A stretch of 64,000 nt of DNA from JBGQOJ01 sp052119585 (GCF_052119585.1 NZ_JBGQOJ010000012.1:1-64000); one strand, 5' to 3'; counted from the stretch's first letter, positions 17,589-26,546 are shown. The notes: generated by a model from the letters alone, not told the origin. Made by a program: numbers and translations.

Positions 17589-18706
17589 AAGGCGGCGTGA
17601 TAGATCGCCGCGACCTCGGTCACCGACATATCGCGGGGGTTGTTGTCCATCAGGCGGCGGATGCCGTGGGCCTCTGCGGCCCAGTCCTCCAGTTGCCCTT
17701 GGTCGGCGCCGTGGTTCGACAGGTGCATCTCGATCCCCAAGGACCGGCAAAACCCGTAGGCCGCGTCAAATCCGCCCTTGTCGTCCAGACCAAGCGCGCG
17801 CAGAATTTCGCCGGTCTTTTCATGGCGGACCGATGCGTTGAACGCAAGGACATGCGGAAAGATGATCGCATTCGCCAACCCGTGCGCAAGGCCAAGCCGC
17901 GTGCCCAAGGGATAGGCCAACGCGTGCCCCGCCGCCGTGTTCACCGGCCCAAGACACAGACCGCCGTAATAGCTGGCCAGCATCATGCCGGTGCGGGCCT
18001 CTGCATCCTGCCCATCGGCGACGGCGCGGCGCAGGTAGCGCCCGACAAGGCCGATGCCCAACCGGGCGTAGCCGTCGATCAGGTCATGCGCACGGATGTT
18101 GGTAAAGGCCTCGACACAGTGCGCCATAGCATCGACGCCGGTCGCTGCGGTCACGGCGGCGGGCACCGAAAACGTCAGCGCCGGGTCAAGAACCGCAAGA
18201 TCGGCCAGCATCAGTGGGCTTTCGACGGCCATCTTTGCCCTGGTCGCAGTATTGGTGATCAGGGCGCGAATGCCGGCCTCTGACCCGGTGCCGGCTGTTG
18301 TTGCGATCTGCACAAGGGCGGCCCCCTTTCGGGCGACCTTGTTCGGGCCGACCACATCGGCAAGCGTCTGTTCGCTGTCCCACAGGACCGCCACCAGTTT
18401 CGCCACATCCATCACCGACCCGCCACCAAGCCCGATCACCAGATCGGGGCGGAACGCGCGGGCCACCGCCAATGCGTCGTCCAGCGCGGTCTCGTCCGGC
18501 TCTGGCGGGGTGGGACGGGCGATTTTCACCTCGCCGGTCAGACGCAACAGCGGCACCATCTGCGCCGTCTGCCCCGAGACGATGACAAGGGTGCGGGTCA
18601 GGCCCGCGGCTTTTGCCCAGTCCCCGACCCGTGTCGCGGCACCTGTGCCGATGTCCAGTTGTCTTGGTTGATGCAGCTGGATTGCCCTTGCGATACCTGC
18701 GCCCAT
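17585..18706 (-). CDS. iron-containing alcohol dehydrogenase
   Basis: Group III NAD(P)-dependent dehydrogenase, about 373 residues. The nucleotide site GGGSVMDVAK, the TTAGTGSEA loop and metal ligands in AHCVEAF and HGLANAIIFPHV are visible. ATG 18706 is preferred because AAAAGGA lies seven bases upstream; an in-frame ATG at 18724 would add six residues. Last gene of the BNR-PdxA2-DHDPS-ADH operon. Relatives oxidise or reduce hydroxy/aldehyde acids, or maleylacetate. The true substrate is unknown. Confidence 0.87.
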   Translation of the reverse strand: MGAGIARAIQLHQPRQLDIGTGAATRVGDWAKAAGLTRTLVIVSGQTAQMVPLLRLTGEVKIARPTPPEPDETALDDALAVARAFRPDLVIGLGGGSVMDVAKLVAVLWDSEQTLADVVGPNKVARKGAALVQIATTAGTGSEAGIRALITNTATRAKMAVESPLMLADLAVLDPALTFSVPAAVTAATGVDAMAHCVEAFTNIRAHDLIDGYARLGIGLVGRYLRRAVADGQDAEARTGMMLASYYGGLCLGPVNTAAGHALAYPLGTRLGLAHGLANAIIFPHVLAFNASVRHEKTGEILRALGLDDKGGFDAAYGFCRSLGIEMHLSNHGADQGQLEDWAAEAHGIRRLMDNNPRDMSVTEVAAIYHAAF

Positions 18707-18727
18707 GTTCCGGTCCTTTTTCATGTA

Positions 18728-19636
18728 TCAGCCGCCAAGAGCCGCCATCGTGTTCCAGACATCGGCCCGCTCTGCGTCTGACAGCTCGATCAGCGGCGGG
18801 CGCACCCTAAGCCAGCCGTCGTCGCCGTATCTGCTGGCCAGCATCGTTTTGATCGTCGGCAGTTGGGTATAGCGATTGGACAGGTTGCGCATGTCGTTGA
18901 TCCGGTCCTGCGCGGCCGCAACCTCAGCGGCGCGCGCCGGATCGTTCCAGCCGTCAAAGACGATGCGCAAATCGGCGGCCAGCAGGTTCGATGTGGCGGT
19001 GATACAGCCCGCGCCACCCGCCTGCATCAGCGGCAGCAACAGTGGATCGGCCCCCGCCAGAACGCTGAAATTATCAAACCGGGCCGCCATGGTTTTCATG
19101 TTTTCCATATCGCCGGAGCTGTCTTTTATCCCCGCCACGATACCCGGAAAGGCCTCCCGCAGGCGGGCGATCACGTCATGGGGAATGGCCACGCCGGACA
19201 CTTGGGGGATGTGGTACAGGATCACGCGCAGGCGGTCGTTGCCAACCCCTTCGATGACCGAGGCAAAGGCGCGGTAAATGCCCTCGTCGCTGACGCCCTT
19301 GTAGTAGAACGGCGGCAGCAACAACACGGCGCGCACGCCCGCGTCAACCGCATGGCGGGTCAGAACGATTGTGTCAGTCACAGCGGTCTGCGCCGTTCCG
19401 GGCAGCATGTGCGCGGGGTCTATGCCCGCGTCTATCGCACCGTCAAGGATCGCCATCCGCTCTGCCAGACCAAAGGAATTCGCCTCTCCCGTGGTGCCAA
19501 GCAAGGCAACGCCGTCGCAGCCGTTGTCGATCAGGGTCTTGCAATGGGCGGCGAAATTTTTGATATCCGGCGCGCCGGCGGCGTCCAAAGGTGTTGCTGC
19601 GGCGCAAAAGACGCCACCTATATCAGAGGCTGTCAT
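18728..19636 (-). CDS. DHDPS/NAL-family aldolase or dehydratase (copy 2)
   Basis: Second Schiff-base TIM-barrel lyase in the region, 302 residues. Lys171 (AGIKDSSGD), Tyr141 (ILYHIPQ) and GTTGEA (48-53) are in place. It differs clearly from copy 1 around the active-site Tyr (YHIP versus YLRN), so the two probably act on different keto acids. It starts by 4-bp overlap with pdxA2 and is followed 21 bp later by the alcohol dehydrogenase. Confidence 0.88.
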   Translation of the reverse strand: MTASDIGGVFCAAATPLDAAGAPDIKNFAAHCKTLIDNGCDGVALLGTTGEANSFGLAERMAILDGAIDAGIDPAHMLPGTAQTAVTDTIVLTRHAVDAGVRAVLLLPPFYYKGVSDEGIYRAFASVIEGVGNDRLRVILYHIPQVSGVAIPHDVIARLREAFPGIVAGIKDSSGDMENMKTMAARFDNFSVLAGADPLLLPLMQAGGAGCITATSNLLAADLRIVFDGWNDPARAAEVAAAQDRINDMRNLSNRYTQLPTIKTMLASRYGDDGWLRVRPPLIELSDAERADVWNTMAALGG

Positions 19637-20586
19637 TGGTTTTTCCCTTCGCCCAATTTGCGTGCGTATGCAATGGCTTCGTGCAGGTTAAGATGGTTGG
19701 CAATGCCTTTGCCGGCGATGTCAAAGGCGGTGCCGTGATCGACCGATGTGCGGTCGATCGGCAGGCCAAGGCTGACATTCACCGCCGTGTCGAACGCGAC
19801 CAGTTTGATCGGGATATGCCCCTGATCGTGATATTGCGCGACAACAAGATCAAAGCCGCCGGTGTAGGCCCGGTGAAACACCGTATCGGCGGAAATGGGG
19901 CCGACCACGTTGATCCCCTCGGCGCGGGCGGCGGCAACAGCGGGGGCGATATGGTCGTCGTCCTCGGTGCCGAACAGCCCGCCTTCGCCGCAATGGGGGT
20001 TGATGCCGGCGACGGCGATCCGGGGGTTGTCAAAGCCAAGGCGGCGCAGGTGCGCGTCGCCGGCGCGGATTGTCGCGATGATCCGCGTCGGCAGGGCGCG
20101 GGCGATGGCGTCTTTCAGGGCGACATGGGTCGAGACATGGATGACCTTCAGCCGCTCGGACGCCAGCAGCATGAATGCGCCCTTTGCGCCGGTCAAAGAG
20201 GTCAGCATGCCGGTGTGCCCGTCATAGTGGTGACCGGCGGCATTCAGCGCCTCCTTGTTGATCGGGGCGGTGACGATACAGCTGATCGTGCCCGCCTGCG
20301 CCGCGCGAACGGCGGCCTCGATGAACCGGAATGCGGCATCGCCCGCAACCGGGTCCAGCTTTCCCCATGGCAGTGGCGCGCCTTCGATCGGCAAGTCGAT
20401 GACATGCGCACCGCCCGTGCCAAAGATGATATTCGCACCGGTCGCCGCGCGGGCCGCTTCGAGCGTTGGCAGGTTGCCGAAAACAACCGTGCGCGCCAGA
20501 TCGGCGGGCGACATATCGGCCAGCGCCTTGACGATGATTTCCGGGCCGACGCCGGCGGGGTCGCCCATGGTGATACCAATGGTCAT
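19633..20586 (-). CDS. pdxA2: PdxA2-type 4-phospho-tetronate 3-dehydrogenase
   Basis: NAD-dependent oxidative decarboxylase of 317 residues related to PdxA. Metal-site motifs are GHT (about 122-124), NPHCGEGG and YHDQGHIP; the N-terminus GITMGDPAGVGPEI is diagnostic. PdxA2 enzymes convert 4-phospho-threonate or -erythronate to dihydroxyacetone phosphate and usually travel with a DUF1537 kinase. Here that kinase is encoded at 15823-16839 in the facing operon. A role in pyridoxal synthesis is less likely in this setting. Confidence 0.87.
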   Translation of the reverse strand: MTIGITMGDPAGVGPEIIVKALADMSPADLARTVVFGNLPTLEAARAATGANIIFGTGGAHVIDLPIEGAPLPWGKLDPVAGDAAFRFIEAAVRAAQAGTISCIVTAPINKEALNAAGHHYDGHTGMLTSLTGAKGAFMLLASERLKVIHVSTHVALKDAIARALPTRIIATIRAGDAHLRRLGFDNPRIAVAGINPHCGEGGLFGTEDDDHIAPAVAAARAEGINVVGPISADTVFHRAYTGGFDLVVAQYHDQGHIPIKLVAFDTAVNVSLGLPIDRTSVDHGTAFDIAGKGIANHLNLHEAIAYARKLGEGKNQ

Positions 20587-20591
20587 ATGGT

Positions 20592-21791
20592 CTATGCTCC
20601 TGTCCAGCCGCTATCAAGGCGGACATATTTGATTGCGCGGCGGTGATAGGTAAAGGCCATATGCAGCGTGCCGTCCGGTGCCTGAAGCATCGACGGGTAG
20701 GACAATTCGTGGTTTTTGCCGTCCAGCGAGTTGTTGCTAAGGCAGGTGCCCGGCCCGTCCTCTATGCAGTGGCGTCGGGCGAAGGTCACGCCGTCGTCGG
20801 TTGAAATGCACAGCGTCAAAGGCGCACGCGGAACGCCCCAGACCGGGGTGCAGCCACCCTCGGCATCCTCGCGCGGGTCATCGCCCAGTTCGTCGTAGAG
20901 CGACACGCGCCGCTCTGCCGATGTTGCTGCAGAGACGGGGTTGCACAGCAGGGCGATCCGCCCGTCGATCAGCCGGATTGCGGCAATCGACGAGTTGTTG
21001 TTGGGAACATCGGTGGCCGCCGGGGCGGACCAGCTTTCGCCGCCATCAAGGCTTTCGGAACGAAAGACAAAATCGGCCTGACGGCGGCGGAAAAACGCGA
21101 CCATGCGCGCGCCGTCCAGCGGCACTATTGTCATATGAACAGCCCCTGTCGAGTTCGGGACATCCACCGTTCTCCATGTCGCACCCGCGTCATTGGAAAT
21201 GGCCAGAACCGAGGTGTCATGACGCCCGGTCCAGCGGCGGCCCGCCTGACTTTTGCAGCGGAACAGCGGCAGCAACCAGGCGCCATCGCCGCGCACAACG
21301 ACCGGTGCGCGGACAAAGCTGCCCAAGGGCAGGGCAATCACCGCCGGATGCGCCAGATCATTCAACGCGCGGACGCGCAGCAGGCATTCATCCTGATTGC
21401 CGCCAGTCTGTGCCGTGTGGAACAGCAGGTGCCGCCCGTCGGGGGTGTTGAACAGGACGGGGTTCTGCTCGGACCGCTCCGGGTCGTCGCTCAACTGCTC
21501 GGGGGGCGTCCACCGGGTTGCGTCCTGTGTCAGAGTGCTTTGGTAGATCGAGATGTCGGACTTCCCCTCCAGCGTGCCACCGAACCAGACGCAGGACAAT
21601 GTGCCTGCGTCGTCCAGCGACAGGAACGCGGCATGGTTCTGCACCTTGGGCGAGGGCAAAAGCGCCCCCGATCGCGGTGCGCCCAGTGTGGTGCCTTGTC
21701 CGGCTATCTGGCCGGTCATGCCCTTTTCAATCTCGTCAATCTGCACGGGGAATCCGTTTCTTTTGGGGTCCAGGTTGGGTTGATCATTCAT
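20592..21791 (-). CDS. BNR-repeat, sialidase-like protein
   Basis: Predicted six-bladed beta-propeller of 399 residues. Asp-box repeats are visible as SNDAGATW, SLDGGESW and STDDGVTF, and the C-terminus SYPSMLQAPDGTLHMAFTYH is typical of bacterial sialidase-like proteins. No signal peptide follows ATG 21791, so the protein is probably cytoplasmic and would act on an imported molecule. First gene of the operon with PdxA2, DHDPS-like and ADH. True sialidase activity is not established; the family also holds other glycosidases and lyases. An upstream AT-rich frame extension is not credible. Confidence 0.78.
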   Translation of the reverse strand: MNDQPNLDPKRNGFPVQIDEIEKGMTGQIAGQGTTLGAPRSGALLPSPKVQNHAAFLSLDDAGTLSCVWFGGTLEGKSDISIYQSTLTQDATRWTPPEQLSDDPERSEQNPVLFNTPDGRHLLFHTAQTGGNQDECLLRVRALNDLAHPAVIALPLGSFVRAPVVVRGDGAWLLPLFRCKSQAGRRWTGRHDTSVLAISNDAGATWRTVDVPNSTGAVHMTIVPLDGARMVAFFRRRQADFVFRSESLDGGESWSAPAATDVPNNNSSIAAIRLIDGRIALLCNPVSAATSAERRVSLYDELGDDPREDAEGGCTPVWGVPRAPLTLCISTDDGVTFARRHCIEDGPGTCLSNNSLDGKNHELSYPSMLQAPDGTLHMAFTYHRRAIKYVRLDSGWTGA

Positions 21792-21859
21792 CCGTTTGTA
21801 AAAAGTTGTCAAGTTGCTTGATTGCCGAATTTTGCAATTTAAATCACTATTATTACAAA

Positions 21860-21887
21860 AATATAAGAAAAACAAATGCTTGAACAA
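21860..21887 (-). promoter_or_regulatory. predicted promoter of the BNR-pdxA2 operon
   Basis: Read on the minus strand, -35 TTGTTC (21882-21887) and -10 TATATT (21860-21865) are separated by 16 bp in an otherwise AT-rich stretch. The 16-bp dyad at 21876-21891 covers the -35 box. Confidence 0.5.
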
Positions 21888-21891
21888 GCAT
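21876..21891. promoter_or_regulatory. dyad operator over the -35 box
   Basis: ATGCTTG-AA-CAAGCAT is a perfect 7-bp inverted repeat with a 2-bp spacer. It sits over the predicted -35 of the minus-strand operon and about 110 bp from the divergent DMT transporter gene, as expected of a repressor site. The cognate regulator is unknown; the GntR protein at 16836 is a candidate. Confidence 0.55.
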
Positions 21892-21999
21892 GAGTTTTCT
21901 ATATCAAAATAAGAAATCATTTTGTTGACAAATGTGGTGCGAATGGAAGATGGTCTGGTCAATGGGTTAACATATGCCCGTATCAACCGGAGCTCGGGG

Positions 22000-22899
22000 A
22001 TGGCTGCGCCAACAGGCACTGCAAAGATGCACAGACGGGCGGCATTGCTCGGGGTTGTGTTCATGCTTCTGGCGGCGACGCTGAATGCCTGCGACGCGAT
22101 CATCGTGCGGCTGTTGGCCCATCAGGTGCACCCTTTCGTCATCGCCTTTTTCCGCAGCCTGTTCGGGCTGATTGTGGTGCTGCCCTGGATACTGAGGCGT
22201 CGCGCGATGCTGACATCGTCCTATCGCACATTGCATGTCGTGCGCGCCGCGCTGAAGCTGGTGTCGCTGGTCGCGTATTTCGCGGCCTTTGCGGCGGCCC
22301 CTTTGGCGGACGTCACCGCGATCATGTTCACGGCACCGATCTTTCTGACGGTGGGGGCTGTTGTGTTTCTGGGCGAACGCCTGACCGTACCGCGTCTTCT
22401 GGCGGTTCTGGCGGGGTTCATCGGGGTGCTTTTCGTTATTCGTCCGGGGCAGGGCGGGATCTCTCCTGCGTTGGTCTATGCGCTGATCGGGGCGGCGGTG
22501 ACGGCGGGAATCCAGTTGATCCTGAAACGGATGTCGGGCCGCGACAGCGCCGAGACGCTGGTGGCCTGGAACCTGATCGCGATGGTGCCGCTTGCGCTGA
22601 TACCGGCGCTGGTTTTCTGGACGCAGCCGACACCGGCACAGCTTGGCCTTTTGGCAATTCAGGGTGCGTTTGGCGCGCTTAACATGATGCTGGTCACGCG
22701 GGCGCTGGGGCTGGCCGATGCCTCGTTCCTTGCGCCGCTGGATTTCGTGCGCCTGCCCGCCGTGGCGATCCTGGCCTTTTTATTCTTCGGAGAGGTGGCC
22801 GGCATTGAGACCTGGGTTGGTGCGGGGGTGATTTTCACCGCGACACTGATCGTCGCCGGAAGCGCGCGATGGTCGCGTGGGCGGGACCCCACGTTGTAA
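22000..22899 (+). CDS. EamA/DMT-family transporter
   Basis: Drug/metabolite transporter of 299 residues with about ten hydrophobic segments in two EamA repeats. The first starts near residue 10 and the second near residue 155 (ALIGAAVTAGIQLILKRMSG). ATG 22000 has GGAG seven bases upstream. Divergent from the BNR operon and upstream of the ABC importer. DMT members move amino acids, sugars or organic acids; export or uptake of a pathway intermediate is possible but unproven. Confidence 0.87.
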   Translation: MAAPTGTAKMHRRAALLGVVFMLLAATLNACDAIIVRLLAHQVHPFVIAFFRSLFGLIVVLPWILRRRAMLTSSYRTLHVVRAALKLVSLVAYFAAFAAAPLADVTAIMFTAPIFLTVGAVVFLGERLTVPRLLAVLAGFIGVLFVIRPGQGGISPALVYALIGAAVTAGIQLILKRMSGRDSAETLVAWNLIAMVPLALIPALVFWTQPTPAQLGLLAIQGAFGALNMMLVTRALGLADASFLAPLDFVRLPAVAILAFLFFGEVAGIETWVGAGVIFTATLIVAGSARWSRGRDPTL

Positions 22900-22961
22900 G
22901 GCGTCCAGATAGGACGTTCGGGCGCCATGATGTAGCCCAGTGATACAGGGGAGCAGAGGAC

Positions 22962-22980
22962 TGATACCGAAAAAGTATCA
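22962..22980. promoter_or_regulatory. LysR-type operator, copy 2
   Basis: TGATAC-CGAAAAA-GTATCA has the same arms and the same 7-bp spacing as the site at 14755-14773. It lies 161 bp upstream of the ABC substrate-binding protein gene. Confidence 0.68.
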
Positions 22981-22999
22981 TATTGCATCAAAAGAAATT

Positions 23000-23052
23000 C
23001 GTGATCGCCGATTAAATATATTAATATATAAGGAAGTTCCGAGGCGATCACG
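23000..23052. promoter_or_regulatory. nested inverted repeats in the ABC operon leader
   Basis: CGTGATCGCC (23000-23009) is matched by its exact reverse complement at 23043-23052. The 33 bp between contain a perfect 14-bp AT palindrome, ATATATTAATATAT (23016-23029), overlapping a TATAAG -10-like sequence. This could be an operator pair around the promoter or an RNA stem-loop. Confidence 0.45.
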
Positions 23053-23140
23053 TAGATGATTCCGAATCAGGAATGAAAGACGGATGTGCGCAGCTGCACC
23101 GTTTTCAAGAAAGAAGCTGCTAGAATAGGGAGGACTAAAC

Positions 23141-24643
23141 ATGCGAAATCTGACCGCATCACTATTGGGAACCACCTTCGCCTTGGCGATGGCCGTGCCT
23201 GTGTTTGCACAGGATACGGGCGTAACAATCGTTCTGAACGAAGAACTGGAAACAGTAGAGCCCTGCATGGCGTCGCAGTCGAACATCGGCCGCGTCATTT
23301 TGCAGAATATATCCGAAACCATGACCGTGCTGGACCCCGCCGAGGGTTTGCAGGCCAAGCTTGCCGATAGCTGGGAGTCGACCGACGGCGGAACATGGCG
23401 GTTTCACCTGCGCCCCGACGTGACCTTTTCCGACGGCAGCGCATTCGACGCGGGCGACGTGAAGCATTCGATCGAACGCACGCTCAGCGACAAGATTTCC
23501 TGCGAGATCGGCGCTAAATACTTTGGCGGTATGACCATCACCGCCACCGTGGTCGACGACATGACCATCGACATTACATCGGACCCGGCGCAGCCTATCC
23601 TGCCGCTGTTGATGTCCACCGTCACCATCGTTCCGGCAGAAACGCCGATCGAGTTCACCCGCAATCCCATCGGCACAGGACCATACGAGCTGACCGCGTG
23701 GAATGCAGGGCAGAACATCATCCTGTCGCGCCGCGATGGGTATTGGGGGGCGGAACCCGCCGTCAGCCAGGCGACCTATCTGTTCCGCTCTGACGATGCT
23801 GTGCGGGCTGCAATGGTCGCAACCGGAGAGGCGGACATTTCGCCGCTGATTTCCGAACTGGACGCGACCAACCCCGCGACGGACTTTGCCTATCCGAACT
23901 CTGAAACCACCTATCTGCGGGTCGATCACAGCATCGCGCCTTTGGATGACGTGCGGGTGCGCAAGGCGATGAACATGGCCGTTGACCGCGAGGCATTGCT
24001 GGGAACGCTGATCCCCGCAGACGCCATTCCTGCCACCGCAATGGTTCCGCCATCGACCATCGGCTGGAACCCAGACCTGACGCCAGCCGCGTTCGACGTC
24101 GAGGGTGCCAAGGCGCTGCTGGCCGAGGCAAAGGCTGATGGTGTCCCTGTCGATACCCAGATCACGCTGATCGGGCGCACCGGGAACTTTGCCAATGTCA
24201 CCGAGGTGATGGAGGCGGTGCAGGCGATGTTCCAGGATGTCGGGTTCAATGTGAAACTGGAAATGCACGAGGTTGCCGAATGGATCGACCTGTACTCCCG
24301 GCCCTTCGCCGAGGATCGCGGCCCAAGCCTTGTCGCGGCGATGCATGACAATGCCAAGGGCGATCCTGTGTTCTCGATGTTCTTCAAGTATGCGTGCGAG
24401 GGACTTCAGTCCGGTATGTGTGACCCGAAGGTTGACGAGATGATTGCTCAGGCAACGTCCGCCACCGGCGACGAGCGTAGTGCGCTTTGGAAAGAGCTGA
24501 TCGCGTATCTGCACGAAGAAACGGTTGCCGATGTCCTGCTGTTCCACATGGTTGGCTTCAGTCGTGTCAGCGAGCGTCTGGACTTTGTTCCGACAATTGC
24601 GACAAACAGCGAATTGCAGCTGTCGCAGATCAAGTTCAAGTAA
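23141..24643 (+). CDS. family-5 ABC importer, substrate-binding protein
   Basis: Extracytoplasmic binding protein of 500 residues (SBP_bac_5, the DppA/OppA fold). Signal peptide is at residues 1-23 (ending PVFAQ), with the family region WRFHLRPDVTFSDG near 86-99. GGGAGGA precedes the ATG by seven bases. Such proteins bind peptides, but in sugar-acid loci they also bind oligosaccharides or opines. The LysR-type operator upstream links it to the aldolase operon at 14.7 kb, making an acidic sugar derivative a reasonable guess. Confidence 0.87.
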   Translation: MRNLTASLLGTTFALAMAVPVFAQDTGVTIVLNEELETVEPCMASQSNIGRVILQNISETMTVLDPAEGLQAKLADSWESTDGGTWRFHLRPDVTFSDGSAFDAGDVKHSIERTLSDKISCEIGAKYFGGMTITATVVDDMTIDITSDPAQPILPLLMSTVTIVPAETPIEFTRNPIGTGPYELTAWNAGQNIILSRRDGYWGAEPAVSQATYLFRSDDAVRAAMVATGEADISPLISELDATNPATDFAYPNSETTYLRVDHSIAPLDDVRVRKAMNMAVDREALLGTLIPADAIPATAMVPPSTIGWNPDLTPAAFDVEGAKALLAEAKADGVPVDTQITLIGRTGNFANVTEVMEAVQAMFQDVGFNVKLEMHEVAEWIDLYSRPFAEDRGPSLVAAMHDNAKGDPVFSMFFKYACEGLQSGMCDPKVDEMIAQATSATGDERSALWKELIAYLHEETVADVLLFHMVGFSRVSERLDFVPTIATNSELQLSQIKFK

Positions 24644-24653
24644 ACCTTTCGAC

Positions 24654-24673
24654 GGGGGCGGTGCGCCGCCCCC
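24654..24673 (+). other. GC-rich intergenic hairpin after the binding-protein gene
   Basis: GGGGGCGG-TGCG-CCGCCCCC forms an 8-bp stem with a tetraloop and is followed by TTCACC rather than a U-run. It probably protects the binding-protein mRNA or partly attenuates readthrough. Confidence 0.6.
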
Positions 24674-24704
24674 TTCACCCGACCGATCAAGGGGGAGCGA
24701 TCAG

Positions 24705-25619
24705 TTGAGAAAATTCCTGGGAAAGCGGGCCGGTGCCAGCGCCCTTTCATTGCTGGTGCTGATTGTGCTGGTGTTCTTTCTATCCCGTCTGACAGGCGAC
24801 CCGACCGCGCTGTATCTGCCCGTTGATGCCAGCCTTGAAAGCCGCGAGCAGTTTCGGGAAATCAATGGCCTGAACGACCCGCTGCTGGTCCAGTTCGGCC
24901 GCTATGCCTGGGATGTTCTGCATCTTGATTTTGGCCAGTCGATCCGCAAGGCGCAGCCCGCGTTGGAGGTCGTCTTGCAGGCGTTCACATGGACCCTGAC
25001 GCTGGCCGCCTTGACGATGGCCCTTGTGACCGTCGCCGCGATTATCGTCGGGTCGATTGCCGCATTTCAGGTTGGCAAGACGTTTGACCGGGTCGCGACC
25101 TTTGTGTCGCTGATCGGCGCGTCCGCCCCGGATTTCTGGATTGCCATCGTGGCGATCGTGCTGTTCTCGGTGAACCTTGGCTGGTTGCCGACCTCCGGCA
25201 CGGGCTCGGTCTGGCACTGGGTGCTGCCGGTGTCCGTCCTGTTCATCCGGCCATTCGGGCTGATCCTTCAGGTGGTGCGCGGGTCGATGATTTCCGCGCT
25301 GTCCTCTGCCTATGTGAAAACCGCGCGGGCCAAAGGCGTGCGTGCGCGCCCGATCATCTTTATCCACGCCCTGCGCAACGCGATGCTGCCGGTGATCACG
25401 GTGATCGGCGATCAGGCGGCGGGTATGCTGAACGGCGCTGTCGTGGTCGAGACGATTTTCGGATTTCCCGGCGTTGGCAAGCTGATGATCGATTCCATCC
25501 TGCAACGGGATTTCACCGTTGTTCTGGCCGCCATCATGGTAACCGCGATTGCCATTTTCCTTATGAACCTGCTGATCGACATCGCCTATGCGGTGCTTGA
25601 TCCCCGCATCCGGTATTAG
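24705..25619 (+). CDS. family-5 ABC importer, DppB-type permease
   Basis: Membrane subunit of 304 residues with six hydrophobic segments. The DppB signature TARAKGVRARPIIFIHALRNAMLPV is present near 206-230, and the C-terminus DIAYAVLDPRIRY is typical. The start is a TTG at 24705 with GGGGGAG at 24691-24697; the upstream ATG of the open frame lies inside the preceding gene. It ends 3 bp before the partner permease. Confidence 0.88.
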   Translation: MRKFLGKRAGASALSLLVLIVLVFFLSRLTGDPTALYLPVDASLESREQFREINGLNDPLLVQFGRYAWDVLHLDFGQSIRKAQPALEVVLQAFTWTLTLAALTMALVTVAAIIVGSIAAFQVGKTFDRVATFVSLIGASAPDFWIAIVAIVLFSVNLGWLPTSGTGSVWHWVLPVSVLFIRPFGLILQVVRGSMISALSSAYVKTARAKGVRARPIIFIHALRNAMLPVITVIGDQAAGMLNGAVVVETIFGFPGVGKLMIDSILQRDFTVVLAAIMVTAIAIFLMNLLIDIAYAVLDPRIRY

Positions 25620-25622
25620 GCA

Positions 25623-26546
25623 ATGACAATGACTGACAGCACGACCCCTAAAACCGAAACCGTTTCCGCCACCCGCCAGATCTTGCGGATGCTGTGGAAC
25701 GACAAGTTCGCCCTTGTCGCCGCAATCTTTCTTTGCGTCGTCGTCCTTTGCGCCATTCTGGGGCCATGGCTGCTGGATGACGCGGCGACCAAACAGAACC
25801 TGCGCGGGCGCAATTCCGCCGTTTTCGATGTGTCCCGCGGCTGGCTGTTTGTGCTGGGCGGCGATGCCCTTGGCCGGCCCTTGCTGGCGCGGATCATCGT
25901 GGCATCGCGCAATACGATGATGGTTGCCGCAGGCGCGGTCGCCATCTCGATGCTGGTTGGCAGCGCCCTTGGCCTGATCGCCGGATATTCGCGCACGCGG
26001 GCCAGCCAGATCATCCTGCGGCTGGCCGATGTCATCATGTCCTTTCCGTCACTTTTGCTGGCGGTGATCGTGCTTTACATGCTGTCGCCGTCGGTAGGGA
26101 ATATCATTCTGGTTCTGGCGATCACACGCATACCGATCTATCTGCGCACGACGCGGGCAGAGGTGCTGGAGGTGCGCGAGCGGATGTTCGTTCAGGCCGC
26201 CCTTGTCATGGGCGCGTCGGACCGGCGGATCATTTTCCGGCATATCCTGCCGATGGTTCTGCCCACGTTGCTGACCATCGCCACGCTGGACTTTTCGTTC
26301 GTGATGCTTGCAGAATCCTCGTTGTCATTTCTGGGCATCGGCATCCAGCCGCCGGAAATCACATGGGGCCTGATGGTGGCGCAGGGGCGGCCCTATCTGA
26401 CGAACGCATGGTGGCTGTCGTTCTGGCCGGGCCTTGCGATCATCCTGACAACCCTTAGCCTGAACCTTTTGTCGAACTGGATGCGCGTCGCGCTTGATCC
26501 GGTGCAGCGCTGGCGGCTGGAAATCGGAGGCAAGAAAAATGGCTGA
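25623..26546 (+). CDS. family-5 ABC importer, DppC-type permease
   Basis: Second membrane subunit, 307 residues. The DppC pattern is clear: N-terminal single helix, LGGDALGRPLLARIIVASRN, the RAEVLEVRERMFVQAALVMG coupling region and FLGIGIQPPEITWG. Two ATGs (25623 and 25629) are possible starts. It overlaps the ATPase gene by 8 bp. Confidence 0.88.
   Translation: MTMTDSTTPKTETVSATRQILRMLWNDKFALVAAIFLCVVVLCAILGPWLLDDAATKQNLRGRNSAVFDVSRGWLFVLGGDALGRPLLARIIVASRNTMMVAAGAVAISMLVGSALGLIAGYSRTRASQIILRLADVIMSFPSLLLAVIVLYMLSPSVGNIILVLAITRIPIYLRTTRAEVLEVRERMFVQAALVMGASDRRIIFRHILPMVLPTLLTIATLDFSFVMLAESSLSFLGIGIQPPEITWGLMVAQGRPYLTNAWWLSFWPGLAIILTTLSLNLLSNWMRVALDPVQRWRLEIGGKKNG

Noticed and set aside
20592..21791. 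calling the BNR protein a true exo-sialidase
   Set aside because: Asp-boxes show the propeller fold only. There is no signal peptide and no surrounding sialic-acid genes such as nanE or nanK, so only sialidase-like is supported.
21806..21931. TTGACAA motifs in both orientations as divergent promoters
   Set aside because: For the minus strand the matching -10 would fall on the start codon, and for the plus strand no -10 box is found at the right distance.
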